Of a DNA stretch of 64,000 nucleotides, positions 47,581-57,070 are shown piece after piece (positions within the stretch are counted from its first letter, which is position 1; every line of letters begins with the position of its first letter). The notes beneath the pieces were generated by a model. That model saw nothing but the letters and a program-made list of their open reading frames with translations, did no database searches and had not been told where the DNA came from. The translations under genes were made by a program, and so were the position numbers. Origin of the DNA: Luteimonas kalidii (GTDB lineage Bacteria; Pseudomonadota; Gammaproteobacteria; Xanthomonadales; Xanthomonadaceae). The stretch lies in NCBI RefSeq assembly GCF_029887935.1, contig NZ_JARXRO010000018.1:401977-465976 (forward strand), read 5' to 3'.

Positions 47581-48702
47581 TCAGCCGCGCGGCAGCTGCA
47601 GGTGGAAGGTGGTCGATCCGTCGCGCGAGTCGGCCTGGATGCTGCCGCCGTGCGCCTTGGCGATCTCGCTCACGATGAACAGTCCCAGGCCCAGGCTCGC
47701 GCGCTCGGCCTGGTCGCAGGCGGCCACGCCGCCCCGTTTGAGCGGCTCGAACAGTCTTTCCAGCGTCTCGGGAGGGATCGGAGCCCCGGGGTTGCGCACC
47801 GACAGCTGCGCGTCCTCGCCCCGGGTGCGCAGTTCGACGTCGATCGTGCAGTCGGCAGTCCCGTACTTGTGGGCATTCACCACCAGGTTGGCCAGCGCCT
47901 CGCGCACGCGGCTGGCATCGAACAGTCCGTGCACCGGGCCGTCGGCCTGGTAGCGGATCCGCGCCTCAGGCATCGAGTCCCGCAACAACTCGATTTCCTC
48001 GGCGCAGGCGTCGGCGAGGTCGGTGTCCTCGCGACGGACCTCGAAGCCGATGCCCATCTGCGTGCGGTTGTACACCAGCAGCTTGTCGAGCAGGTCGCGC
48101 ATGTGCTCCCCGCTGCGCAGGAGGCGCTGCGCCGCCCGCGCGAGCGGCTCGCCGGCGGCCATCCGCCCGATCATCTCCGACGTGATCAGGATCGCGGTCA
48201 GCGGGCTGCGCAGGTCGTGGCCCAGCACGCCGAGGAACAGGTTGCGCCAGCGTTCGGTTTCGCTCGCATAGTGGCTGACCGATTCGGCGATGGCCTCGTC
48301 GATGGCCTCGTTGAAGCGCGCGATCTCGACAGTCGAGCGCGCGAAGCGGTCGGGCGCGTCGGCCCAGCCGCGCAGCACGGACGCCCGCAGGGCGCGGTAC
48401 TCGGCGACCAGGTCGGCGATGCTGTATCCGCTGCGCGCGCGGTGGAGGGCGTGGGTCCCGGCCGCGGACATGGCCTGGTCCGGATCGCCCTGGGTGCGGC
48501 CCTCGGATTTCTCGATCTCCTGCGCGCGCGTCTGCGGCGTGCGCAGGTCCTGCACCACGGTCTCGATGATCTGCGGCAGGTGGTCGCGCAAGGTGGCTTC
48601 ATCCAGCGGCCGTCCCACGTCGACGGTGCGCGCGAAGGCGATGGCCTGCTCGACGACCGTCTCGGCGTTCTCCTCGATGAAGTCCGCCAGCGTGCTGTCC
48701 AT
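47581..48702 (-). CDS. Sensor histidine kinase with RsbRD-like N-terminus
   Basis: 373 aa, soluble. The N-terminal helical region (DFIEENAETVVEQAIAFAR through IADLVAEYRALRASVL, residues about 5-130) resembles the RsbRD-type sensor. It is followed by a dimerisation domain with the phospho-His in HDLRSPLTAI (about 160) and a HATPase with NLVVNAHKYG and LGLGLFIVSEIAKAHGG. No receiver or transmembrane part. It is a clear paralogue of the kinase at 50,434; the two flank a DUF2254 gene. ATG 48702 is the conserved start. Confidence 0.92.
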   Translation of the reverse strand: MDSTLADFIEENAETVVEQAIAFARTVDVGRPLDEATLRDHLPQIIETVVQDLRTPQTRAQEIEKSEGRTQGDPDQAMSAAGTHALHRARSGYSIADLVAEYRALRASVLRGWADAPDRFARSTVEIARFNEAIDEAIAESVSHYASETERWRNLFLGVLGHDLRSPLTAILITSEMIGRMAAGEPLARAAQRLLRSGEHMRDLLDKLLVYNRTQMGIGFEVRREDTDLADACAEEIELLRDSMPEARIRYQADGPVHGLFDASRVREALANLVVNAHKYGTADCTIDVELRTRGEDAQLSVRNPGAPIPPETLERLFEPLKRGGVAACDQAERASLGLGLFIVSEIAKAHGGSIQADSRDGSTTFHLQLPRG

Positions 48703-48871
48703 GTCGTGTCCCCCTGCGTGGGGATCCCCCGGGGTCGATGCTACGCCCCTGTGGGCGCGCCTCCCGTCACCCTCCCGTAACGGCGGCGCATTCCCGTCCA
48801 CCCGGCGAGCGACCGTTCTCGCGCCCTCCACGTGGACCGGACCACACTCCGCGCTCTCACTGGGGCGAAGC

Positions 48872-50200
48872 ATGGCCGACCGGATCTCGAGCGGGGCGCT
48901 GGGCAAGCTCGCCGTGAGCCTGCGGTCGAGCTTCTGGTTCCTGCCCGGCTGCATCGTGCTGGCGTCGATCGGCCTGGCCGTCGGGCTGGTGGCGCTCGAC
49001 CGGCAGTCGGGGAACGGCGCCGACGCGCGCGGGGCCGCGCTGTGGGCGGTCGGTGCCGACGGGGCCCGCGAACTGATGGCCACGATCGCAGGATCGATGA
49101 TCACGGTGGCCGGCGTCGTGTTCTCGATCACCATCGTCGCGCTCGCGCAGGCTTCCACGCAGTACACCTCGCGTGTGCTGCGCAACTTCATGCGCGACCG
49201 GGGGAACCAGGTCGTGCTCGGCGTGTTTCTCGGCGTGTTCGCCTACTGCCTGTGCGTGATGCGCACGATTACCGGCAACGAAAGCGAGGGCTTCGTGCCG
49301 CAGGTGGCGGTGACCTCGGGCCTGGGGCTGGCGCTGGTGGCGGTGGCGTTCCTGGTGTTCTTCATCCACCACGTGGCGGCATCGATCCAGTCGGGCGCGA
49401 TCGCCCACGGCATTGCCGCCGACACCCTGTGCACGATCGACACGCTGTTTCCCGACCCGCTCGAGGGCGACGAGGTCGTGCCCGGGAACGAGGCCGGCGA
49501 CGGGCTGCACTGGCATCCGGTCATCGCGACGCAGATGGGCTACATCGAGCGGGTGGACTACGACGCCCTGCTGGCGTTCGCCCGCGAACGCGACGTGGTG
49601 GTGCGGATGAAGGCCAGCCTCGGCGACTTCGCCAGTCCCGACCTGCCGATCGCGAGCATCGGCACGGCGCGTGCGCCCGGGGCCGGGGACTCGCGCCGCC
49701 TGGCCGGGATGTATGCCATCGATTCCTACCGCACCATCGAGCAGGACGTGGCCTTCGGCATCCGCCAGCTGGTCGACGTGGCCCTGAAGGCGCTGTCTCC
49801 CGCCATCAACGACAGCACCACCGCGGTCACCAGCCTGGACTATCTGTCGCTGCTGTTGCGGCGCCTCGCCGGACGGCGCGTCCAACCCCGTCCCCTGCGC
49901 GACGCGCAGAAACTGCGCGTGCTGCCCGCCGGCCCGGGGTTCGAGCGCCTGCTGGCGCTGGCGTTCGACCAGATCCTCGAGAATGCGCACGGCAATACCA
50001 CCGTACTGCTGCGCCTGCTGCGGGCGCTCGAGGAGGTGCGCGGCGGGACCGCGTCTCCCGCCCGGCAGCGGTTGCTCGATGCCAGGCGCGACGTGGTCGC
50101 GGAGGTGGCGCGCCGGACGGCTCCCGACAGCGATGCACGTCGACGGATCGAGGCGCAGCTGGCCGGTGCGATCGCGGGGGACGACACGACCGGTGCCTAG
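48872..50200 (+). CDS. DUF2254 membrane protein
   Basis: 442 aa. Four membrane helices (about residues 20-43, 70-95, 112-130 and 145-165) are followed by a large soluble domain with SPAINDSTTAVTSLDYL near residues 310-326, diagnostic of DUF2254. Function unknown. It is divergent from one kinase and convergent with its paralogue, with no other genes between; the flanking kinases may regulate it. Start at ATG 48872 removes an unsupported upstream extension. Confidence 0.9.
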   Translation: MADRISSGALGKLAVSLRSSFWFLPGCIVLASIGLAVGLVALDRQSGNGADARGAALWAVGADGARELMATIAGSMITVAGVVFSITIVALAQASTQYTSRVLRNFMRDRGNQVVLGVFLGVFAYCLCVMRTITGNESEGFVPQVAVTSGLGLALVAVAFLVFFIHHVAASIQSGAIAHGIAADTLCTIDTLFPDPLEGDEVVPGNEAGDGLHWHPVIATQMGYIERVDYDALLAFARERDVVVRMKASLGDFASPDLPIASIGTARAPGAGDSRRLAGMYAIDSYRTIEQDVAFGIRQLVDVALKALSPAINDSTTAVTSLDYLSLLLRRLAGRRVQPRPLRDAQKLRVLPAGPGFERLLALAFDQILENAHGNTTVLLRLLRALEEVRGGTASPARQRLLDARRDVVAEVARRTAPDSDARRRIEAQLAGAIAGDDTTGA

Positions 50201-50223
50201 TCTGCGGTCGGGATGCCCCGAAC

Positions 50224-50335
50224 CGCTGTGGCGGGACCGCGTTCGGGCGCACGCAGGCGATCGGCGCCCGGGAAGGCGACGACGGCGCAGTGCGGCGCGG
50301 CGAGATGGTGCTGTTCGAAGTGATGGCGTGCAGGG
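50224..50335 (+). pseudogene. Fragment related to the 102-aa protein at 44,337
   Basis: In frame, CGGTAFGRTQAIGAREGDDG then AVRRGEMVLFEVMA aligns with GGVTAFARSPAVGAWEDDGG RVRRDEVVLFEVMT of the gene at 44,337. Only about 35 codons of the middle remain, without a start, and the reading continues into unrelated sequence. It fills most of the gap between DUF2254 and the kinase at 50,434. Decayed paralogue is the simplest reading. Confidence 0.75.
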
Positions 50336-50433
50336 GCGATACGCCCCGCATGTGCCAACCCGGATGCGGTCGCCAAGGCACGCATGTCCTCGTGCCCGGC
50401 AAGCCGATCCGGGAACGGCGCGCCCCGCGCTCG

Positions 50434-51558
50434 TCAGTGGCGCGGCAGTTCGATGTGGAACGCTGTGAATCCGTCGTCCGATTCGGCGTGGATGCGGCCA
50501 CCGTGCGCCTTGACGATCTCGCTCACGATGAACAGGCCCAGGCCCAGGCTGGTGCGTTCCTCCTCGTCGCTGGAGGCGACCACTGCGCCGCGGATCAGCG
50601 GTTCGAACAGCACCTCGAGCTTCTCGCGCGGGATCGCCTGCCCGGCGTTGCGCACCGACAGGTGCACCTTGCCGCCGTCCCCGCGCAGCCGCACCTGGAT
50701 CTCCTCCCCGCGCGTGCCGTACTTGTCGGCGTTCACCACCAGGTTGTCGAGCACCTCGCGGATGCGGGCGGCATCGAAGCGGCCCTGCAGGTCGCCCTCG
50801 GCATCGAAGCGGATGCTTGCCATCGGGAACGACGAGCGCAGGTGTTCGATCTCCTCGGCACAGGCGACGCCCAGGTCGACGGGCTCGCGGCGGATCTCGA
50901 AGGCGATGCCCATCTGCGCGCGGTTGTAGACCAGCAGCTTGTCCAGCAGGTCGCACATGTGCTCGGTGCTGCGCACCAGGCGCTGGGCTGCGCGCTCCAC
51001 CGGCTGCCCGGCCACGCTGCGGGCGATGCTCTCGGACGTGAGCAGGATGGCCGTGAGCGGACTGCGCAGGTCGTGGCCCAGCACACCGAGGAACAGGTTG
51101 CGCCAGCGCTCGACTTCGTCGGCGTAGTGGCGCACGGATTCGGTGATCGCTTCGTCGATGGCCTCGTTGAAGCGCGTGATCTCGCCCGGCGCGCGCGCGG
51201 CGCGTTCGGGCACTTCCATCCACTTGCGCAGCACCGACGCGCGCAGGGCGCGGTACTCGGCCACCAGGTTCGAGATGCTGTAGCCGCTCAGGGCGCGGTG
51301 CAGGGCGTGGGTGCCGGCCGCGGATATCGGTGCACCCGCGACCGGGACGGCCCGGCCTTCGGATTTTTCGATCTCCTCGCTCCGGGTCTGGGGCCGGCGC
51401 AGGTCGGCCACGACGGAGGCGATGATCTCGGGCAGGTGATCGCGCAGGGTGACGTCGTCCAGGGTGCGCCCGACGTCGATGGTGCGGGCGAATTCCACGG
51501 CGTCCGCGATGATGGTTTCGGCGTTGTGTTCGAGAAAGTCCGCGAGGCTCTGGTCCAT
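50434..51558 (-). CDS. Sensor histidine kinase with RsbRD-like N-terminus (paralogue)
   Basis: 374 aa with the same plan as the kinase at 47,581: helical sensor (DFLEHNAETIIADAVEFAR, SNLVAEYRALRASVL), phospho-His in HDLRSPLTAI, HATPase with NLVVNADKYG and LGLGLFIVSEIVKAHGG. The linker EIEKSEGR is shared exactly. The sequences differ enough to indicate an old duplication. Start ATG 51558 aligns with the paralogue. No cognate regulator lies next to either kinase. Confidence 0.92.
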   Translation of the reverse strand: MDQSLADFLEHNAETIIADAVEFARTIDVGRTLDDVTLRDHLPEIIASVVADLRRPQTRSEEIEKSEGRAVPVAGAPISAAGTHALHRALSGYSISNLVAEYRALRASVLRKWMEVPERAARAPGEITRFNEAIDEAITESVRHYADEVERWRNLFLGVLGHDLRSPLTAILLTSESIARSVAGQPVERAAQRLVRSTEHMCDLLDKLLVYNRAQMGIAFEIRREPVDLGVACAEEIEHLRSSFPMASIRFDAEGDLQGRFDAARIREVLDNLVVNADKYGTRGEEIQVRLRGDGGKVHLSVRNAGQAIPREKLEVLFEPLIRGAVVASSDEEERTSLGLGLFIVSEIVKAHGGRIHAESDDGFTAFHIELPRH

Positions 51559-51838
51559 GCAAGGGTCCCTTTGACTGGGGCTGCTTGTACGTGTCCGGGC
51601 GTTGCTTGGGGAAGCGCTGGCCCGTTCAGGTTGTTCACCTTGCCAAGGGCGCCGTGGTGGATCCGTTAGGCGGGCGGGCGTCGCCGGACCAGCGTTCGGG
51701 TTTGTGATCGGGTGGTGAAAGCGGCCATCTCCCCTTCGGCGCCCACGCGCCGGACGCACGTCGCGCGGAGGGCGACCAGGTCTGTTTGGTCCCCGTGGAA
51801 CCTGCGCCCGCGCGCCCCGTCGGCCCGGGCGTGATCGC
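51559..51838. other. 280-base gap without visible features
   Basis: Separates two minus-strand genes (the kinase and the CDF transporter). I see no repeat, hairpin with T tract or family-like reading frame here; it should contain the kinase promoter. Confidence 0.35.
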
Positions 51839-52801
51839 CTAGACGGTGGGGCGATCCGGAACGCCGCCCGAGAGCGACACGTCGATCTGGTCCAGGCGCC
51901 AGTCCAGCGCGTGGGCGATCGCGCGCACCTCTTCCACCTGCGCGGCAGTCAGGGTGCGGTTGCCGATCAGCACGATGCCGGACAGATGGAATCCTTCCTC
52001 GTGCAGGCGCACGCCGCACCCCTCCATCCACGGCAGCGCGGCGATTTCACGGCACAGCCGTGCGGGCAGGGGATCGGGTTCGCTGCGGTCGAGCTTCTGC
52101 GGGCGTGCATCGTGCAGGTCGCGCACCGCGCCGCGCAGGTTGGTGGCGCCGTCGTGCAGGATGCTGGCCGCGATCACCAGCGCGGACACCGCGTCGGCCC
52201 ACCACCAGCCCAGGCCGATCCCCGCCACGCCCACGATGCCGGCGGCGGCGGTCATCCAGTCGGCCTTGCCCACGTCGGCATCGGTATGCAGCGGCTTGAG
52301 CGAGAGCGCCTTCGCCAGCGCGAGCTTCTTGCGGCCCAGGATCACCGGCGGGATCGCCGACACCGCGAGCGCCGCCATCATGATCCAGCCCTGCCAGACC
52401 ACGTGGCCGGCCACGACCACGCTGCCCACGACCGGACGCGTGGCGGTGAACAGCGTATGCAGGCTCTCGTACACCAGCGCCAGGCCGACGCCGGTGAGCG
52501 CGACCGCGGAGATCAGGAAGTTGGTGTCGAACGCGCGCTCGCGGCCGGTGATGTATTCGTGGTCCACGCCCTTGCGGCGGAAGTGGCTGGCCACCAGGAA
52601 CGCGACCGACGGCAGCAGGCTCAGCACGTCCTCGACCAGCGCGGTCTTCATCGCCTGCGATCCGCCCATGGCCAGGAACATCAGCACCGAGACCAGCGAC
52701 ATCCACAGCAGCGTCCAGGCGCACAGCCGCTCGGCGCGGTGCAGCGCCTGGCGCTGTTCCTCCGGAAGTTCGCGCGAAGGAGGGCGGGGCGCGACGCTCA
52801 C
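51839..52801 (-). CDS. CDF-family cation transporter
   Basis: 320 aa from a GTG at 52801. Six membrane helices with the family's acidic positions: HTDADVGKADWMTAAAG in helix V (Asp pair) and TGRERAFDTNF in the first cytoplasmic loop. A short cytoplasmic C-terminal domain (residues about 235-315) follows. CDF proteins export Zn2+, Fe2+ or Co2+ in exchange for protons. The helix II site here is VEDVLSLLPSVAF, unusual, so the metal is hard to guess. Start uncertain; longer starts overlap no other gene. Confidence 0.82.
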   Translation of the reverse strand: MSVAPRPPSRELPEEQRQALHRAERLCAWTLLWMSLVSVLMFLAMGGSQAMKTALVEDVLSLLPSVAFLVASHFRRKGVDHEYITGRERAFDTNFLISAVALTGVGLALVYESLHTLFTATRPVVGSVVVAGHVVWQGWIMMAALAVSAIPPVILGRKKLALAKALSLKPLHTDADVGKADWMTAAAGIVGVAGIGLGWWWADAVSALVIAASILHDGATNLRGAVRDLHDARPQKLDRSEPDPLPARLCREIAALPWMEGCGVRLHEEGFHLSGIVLIGNRTLTAAQVEEVRAIAHALDWRLDQIDVSLSGGVPDRPTV

Positions 52802-52907
52802 GGGAGGTCGCTCCGCCGCGGAGCGCGTGGCCGGCGGGTCGCGCGGCGGTCGCCCGCGGCCCGACTGCCGGGCGGCGGGTCGCGGGGGCGAAGCGGCGGC
52901 GACCCGC

Positions 52908-53402
52908 TCATCGCCGGTCCCCGTGCTGCACGAGGAAGCTGTCGAACGCGAGGTGCCAGGCCGACTGACCCGGCGGCAGCGCGATGCGGCGCTCGGGCAG
53001 GGGGGCATCCCCGCCAGGGCGTGCGCGCAGCGGCTGCGACCAGCCGACCCTCGGCTTCCACGGCGAGGTGCGATGGTGACCGCCGACCACGGCGTGCAGG
53101 TGGGCGCGTTCCAGGTCGCGCATCAGCGCATCGTGCCCGCCGGGTACCCATTCCAGGCGATAGCCCCGCGCATCCGCGTAGCGCTGCAGCAGCTCGGGTT
53201 CCGGCCCGGATACACGCCCGTCCGGTGCGACCAGCACCCACGGCGGATCGTGGCTCGCGCCCACGCGCATGCCCTGTTCGTCCGCGCGCTGCGTCATGTC
53301 GTCGGCGTCGCGCGGATAGCCGCTGCAGGCCGCCAGGACGAGCGTCAGCGCCAGCGACAGGGCGGTGCGGATCCAGGGATGCGGTTGCGTGCGTGCGGGC
53401 AT
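52908..53402 (-). CDS. Truncated-type solute-binding lipoprotein
   Basis: 164 aa. The lipobox LVLAAC (Cys about residue 26) follows a good signal peptide. The mature part begins like SBP_bac_3 proteins (MRVGASHDPPWVLVAPDGRV, GPEPELLQRYA) but jumps from VGWSQPL directly to the final RIALPPGQSAWHLAFDSFL segment. The second lobe is missing, leaving about half the usual length. It lies 106 bases upstream of the CDF gene, on the same strand. It may be a one-lobe sensor rather than a transport component. Confidence 0.78.
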   Translation of the reverse strand: MPARTQPHPWIRTALSLALTLVLAACSGYPRDADDMTQRADEQGMRVGASHDPPWVLVAPDGRVSGPEPELLQRYADARGYRLEWVPGGHDALMRDLERAHLHAVVGGHHRTSPWKPRVGWSQPLRARPGGDAPLPERRIALPPGQSAWHLAFDSFLVQHGDRR

Positions 53403-53598
53403 GCGGCCTTATGGACGCACGGGTGTGAAAGCACCGTGGGCGATCACGCGCGCGTGTCGATCGGGGGCGCGTCCACACCAGTGTCGGCAGACGGCAGGGC
53501 TGCGGGCGAGCTGCCCGGGTCAGGAGCGCCGCGGACGACGTAGAGCGGTGACGAGGGTGCCGGTTCCAACGGCGCAGGTGCGCTCCGCGGGGGACGCG

Positions 53599-53793
53599 TC
53601 ACGGTGTTTCCAGCGACGCCTGCAGTGCGGTGGCGAGCGCGGCATCGCCGCTGACCAGGTCCTGCCAGCGCAGTTCGAGGCCTTTGCGCCGGCCCTTGGG
53701 CACCAGCTTCAACCCGTCGGGGTCGAGGGTGAGCGTATGGGGCTTGCCGTCGATGAGGACTTCGCGGCGCAGGGGTTTGTCGAGAGGTGTCAT
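53599..53793 (-). CDS. Small conserved hypothetical protein
   Basis: 64 aa. LIDGKPHTLTLDPDGLKLVP and GLELRWQDLVSGDAALATAL suggest a compact beta-strand-rich domain similar to small YcgN/plasmid-like proteins, but I recognise no family. The start ATG 53793 removes an unconvincing N-terminal extension. Confidence 0.65.
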   Translation of the reverse strand: MTPLDKPLRREVLIDGKPHTLTLDPDGLKLVPKGRRKGLELRWQDLVSGDAALATALQASLETP

Positions 53794-53935
53794 GGGCGGA
53801 TCCCGGCGAAGCGATGGGAGACGTGTGTGCACGCGCCGTTCCAGGGAACGATCGGGCCTGGTCGGGGGCGTGGAGGGCTCGGAGGCGGGGTGGCGTGCAT
53901 GCGCCGCGGCGCCGCGCACTGGCCGTGGAGTGCGC

Positions 53936-54214
53936 TCAATCCGGACCCTCGCCGGAATCTGCCAGCGCCGAGGCCGCACGGTCGACGCGGTCCTGCAGGT
54001 CTTCGGCGCGGTCGAGCAGTTCGCGTGGACCGAGCGCGACCGCGGCGAACGTGTAGGTGTCCGGCGAGGGATCGGCGAGCAGGCCGCCCACCGCCGGGTG
54101 GTCGCGCCAGCGTACATAGATCGTCAGGCCGGGGCCTTCGATGCGATCGGGCAGGGTCGCAGGACAGGGACGCGAGGCCCCATCCCACGGGCCGCCGAGG
54201 AATGTCATCTGCAT
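53936..54214 (-). CDS. Small hypothetical protein
   Basis: 92 aa. MTFLGGPWDGASRPCPATLP followed by a strand-rich middle (IYVRWRDHPAVGG) and a helical tail. The FLGGPWDG start is common in small phage-like or actinobacterial hypothetical proteins. No function inferred. Confidence 0.55.
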   Translation of the reverse strand: MQMTFLGGPWDGASRPCPATLPDRIEGPGLTIYVRWRDHPAVGGLLADPSPDTYTFAAVALGPRELLDRAEDLQDRVDRAASALADSGEGPD

Positions 54215-54418
54215 GGGGTGTCTCCAGCCGCGAGGACCGGTGTGGGCCAGCCTAGGCTTGGCCTCGTCAAGACCGCATACAGGGCGCCGATGCAGCGCCG
54301 AGGCGCCTGAGTGGACGCGTGTCGGGCGGTGGCAGTGGCAGAGCGTTCCCGCGCCGGAAGCCGATCGCAGCCAGGAGACGATGGAAGCGGGCGAACACCG
54401 CCCTCTTCGGTCCGCGCG

Positions 54419-54823
54419 CTAGAACCGCTTCGATGGGGCGGCGGCGTCGCCGACGACGAAGGGCACCGGCGCCGGCGATTCTTCCGGAACCGAATCCTGG
54501 TGGGCCGAGGATTTCAACGCCTCCGGCCACGCGGTGAAGCCGTATTCGGCCAGGATGCGCGCGGCCTTGAGTTCGAATGCGAACGCATCCTGCGGCTGGC
54601 AGCGGGACTTCAGCGCATCGATGTCGGCAGCGACGCGGGCCCAGAAGTGCTCGTCGTCCTCGGGCAGCGACACGCAGGCGCGCAGGCGCTGGGTGAATTC
54701 GGTCACGCACTCCTCGAGCACGTCCGGCCCGCGGCGCATCGGGGTGGTTGCGCGACGCGGCACGGCGCACACCGTGGGCCGGGTGGGAGTGCCGAAGGAA
54801 TCTTCCATGGAAACGGCGGGCAT
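54419..54823 (-). CDS. Hypothetical protein
   Basis: 134 aa. Mainly helical: VLEECVTEFTQRLRACVSLP, then HFWARVAADIDALKSRCQ and FELKAARILAEYGFTAW. No signal peptide or motif I recognise. Start ATG 54823 or 54808; the first has GGAG at a somewhat long spacing. Confidence 0.6.
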   Translation of the reverse strand: MPAVSMEDSFGTPTRPTVCAVPRRATTPMRRGPDVLEECVTEFTQRLRACVSLPEDDEHFWARVAADIDALKSRCQPQDAFAFELKAARILAEYGFTAWPEALKSSAHQDSVPEESPAPVPFVVGDAAAPSKRF

Positions 54824-55057
54824 TGCGTTGGCTCCGGTGGAGCGGGGAGGGGCGTCCCCGACGCATGCAATGTGGCCCAGCCATCGCCACGGCATCGTGA
54901 AAACGCACGACGAGCGGGTTCAGCTGCCTGAAGCAGGCTCACGCGATCGCGATGCGGTGCACGCCTGGGGTACCGTCGCGAAGGGAACGAGATCAAGGGC
55001 GCGCGTCGAAAGCCGCTGGCCTGTCCGCACTGTGGGCGTGGCGCGCGGGGCGCCGCT

Positions 55058-55426
55058 TCAGTTCGGCGGCGAACTGCGCTGCGGCACGCGGGCCAGGGCC
55101 GTTTCGAGATCGCGCTGGCCGTAGGGCTTCTTGATCAATGGAGCATCGGCATGGCGTTCGGGCAGCACCGACGCGCCGTAGCCGGTGGCGAAGAAGAACG
55201 GGATGCCCCGCGCGTGCAGCGCATCGGCGATCGGAAAGGAATCGTCCCCGGCGAGGTTCACGTCGAGGATCGCGAGGTCGACCTCGTCGTCGTCGGCCAG
55301 GGCCGCCAGCGCGGACTCGACCGAATGCGCGGTGGCGGCGACCTCGCAGCCCAGCGCGGGCAACACGTCCTCGAGCACCATGACCAGGAGCGATTCGTCT
55401 TCGACGATGAGTACCCGGCGTGGCAT
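55058..55426 (-). CDS. Single-domain response regulator
   Basis: 122 aa. VLIVEDESLLVMVLEDVLPA, phospho-acceptor Asp in LAILDVNLAGD (about residue 53), FFFATGYG and LIKKPYGQRDL are the receiver hallmarks. The start ATG 55426 follows GAGGAACGCC. It follows the HWE kinase by 94 bases on the same strand and is its probable partner; such kinase/receiver pairs commonly feed into general stress signalling. Confidence 0.9.
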   Translation of the reverse strand: MPRRVLIVEDESLLVMVLEDVLPALGCEVAATAHSVESALAALADDDEVDLAILDVNLAGDDSFPIADALHARGIPFFFATGYGASVLPERHADAPLIKKPYGQRDLETALARVPQRSSPPN

Positions 55427-55520
55427 GGCGTTCCTCATGGACAGGGGTGGCGGAGCACAGCATCGGCGCGACCCGGTCCGGGATGCAAGCGCGGACCCCG
55501 GGCGCGCGGAAGCGGGCGCC

Positions 55521-56906
55521 TCACGAGACCTGCGCCGGCAGCGGCGTTTCGATGTGGCAACGTGCACCGGCTGGCGCGAATTCCAGCGAGACGTCACCGC
55601 CCAGGTCGTGCTTGAGTCCACGCTGCAGCAGCCGCGTGCCGAATCCACGACGCTCCGGTTGGCCTTCGACCGGCGGACCACCGGTTTCCTCCCAGTCGAT
55701 GACCAGGCGCGCGTTCTCGCCGTCCTTGCGCGTCCAGTGCATGCGCACGCTCCCGCCGGGCACGGAGAGCGACCCGTACTTGAGCGCGTTGGTGCACAGC
55801 TCGTGCAGCGCCATCGCCAGCGCCACCGCGCGCTTGGGCTCCAGCGTCACCTGCGGACCCTGCACGTCGAAGCGGTCGGGGTCGACCTCGAGGCAATGCC
55901 CCATCGCCATGCGCACGATCTCGTCCACGGTGGCACCGGTCCACATGCTGCGCGTGAGCATGTCGTGGGTGCCGGCCAGAGCCTGCAGGCGCGCTTCGAT
56001 CAGCTCGGCGGCGCGCCCGGCGTCAGGGCAGGTGCGCAGCGTCTGCAGCACCATCGACTGCACGATCGCCAGCGTGTTCTTGACCCGATGGTTGAGCTCG
56101 TTGATCAGCAGGTGCAGGTGCTGTTCGTGGTGCACGCGCTCGGTGATGTCGGTGGCCGCGCCGAACCATTCCAGCACCTGGCCCTCCGCATCCTGCACCG
56201 GGACGGCGTGGGAACTGATCCAGTTCCACTGCTCGCCGTCGATCCGGACCCGGTGCTGGGCCTGGTAGGACTCCGTGGTGGCGCGCGCGCGCTGGATGGC
56301 GTCGAGCACGGCCGGACGGTCTTCGGGATGGATATGCTCGGTCGACCAGTCGATCGGCTGGCCGCGCGGCAGTTTGCTGACCGCGCGTCCCCCCACCACC
56401 TCGACCTCGCGCCAGTCCGGCGTGATGCGGTAGATCAGGTCCGAGCTGGCGGTCACCATCGCCCGGAACCGCTCCTCGCTGTGGCGCAGCGCCTCTTCCT
56501 GGCGCTTGCGGTCGGTGACGTCGCGGGTGGTGCCGGCGATCGCCTCGACCTCGCCATCCGGGCCGAGTACCGGCACGAAGATGTAGTCGTAGACGCGGGT
56601 TCCCAGCGTGGCGTGGTGGAACGGCACGTCGCCGCGGATCGGGGCCCGGGTGGCGACCACGCGTTCGATCTCCTCGTCGTGCATCGCCGCATGCCAGGGC
56701 GCATACCCCAGCTCCAGGCAGGTCTTCCCCATGGCCTGCTCGGCCTCCATGCCCCACATCGTGAGCAGGGCCTGGTTGGCGTAGATGAAACGATGCTGCC
56801 GGTCGAACACGTACATCAGGTCCGGGCTCGACTGGAGGATGGCCTCGTACAGGCGCATCTGTGCATTGCCGGCACCATCGTTCCCGCGCGGCGTGGGACC
56901 GTCCAA
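55521..56906 (-). CDS. PAS-containing HWE/HisKA_2-type histidine kinase
   Basis: 461 aa. Two PAS domains (residues about 20-140 and 145-260, each ending near TDRK/TERV) precede an HWE-type dimerisation segment with phospho-His in INELNHRVKNTLAIVQSM (about residue 273). The C-terminal HATPase has ALHELCTNALKYGSLS. No membrane helices. This subclass lacks the F box and is often blue-light- or stress-responsive, but the PAS cysteine for a flavin adduct (NCRFLQ) is not visible here. It precedes a receiver gene on the same strand. Confidence 0.92.
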   Translation of the reverse strand: MDGPTPRGNDGAGNAQMRLYEAILQSSPDLMYVFDRQHRFIYANQALLTMWGMEAEQAMGKTCLELGYAPWHAAMHDEEIERVVATRAPIRGDVPFHHATLGTRVYDYIFVPVLGPDGEVEAIAGTTRDVTDRKRQEEALRHSEERFRAMVTASSDLIYRITPDWREVEVVGGRAVSKLPRGQPIDWSTEHIHPEDRPAVLDAIQRARATTESYQAQHRVRIDGEQWNWISSHAVPVQDAEGQVLEWFGAATDITERVHHEQHLHLLINELNHRVKNTLAIVQSMVLQTLRTCPDAGRAAELIEARLQALAGTHDMLTRSMWTGATVDEIVRMAMGHCLEVDPDRFDVQGPQVTLEPKRAVALAMALHELCTNALKYGSLSVPGGSVRMHWTRKDGENARLVIDWEETGGPPVEGQPERRGFGTRLLQRGLKHDLGGDVSLEFAPAGARCHIETPLPAQVS

Positions 56907-57070
56907 GACTTGTGTATTCCGGAGACTGCGAACGTGCGAAGCCTAGCGACGCGACGTGGGTGCACCGTGAAGGCGGCCTGCGACGGGGCATGCAGGCCGC
57001 CGCCTCCCCGGCGGGTGCGCGGACGGACGTGTCACGCGCGGCCCGCCGCCCGCACGGCCCGGCGATACGC

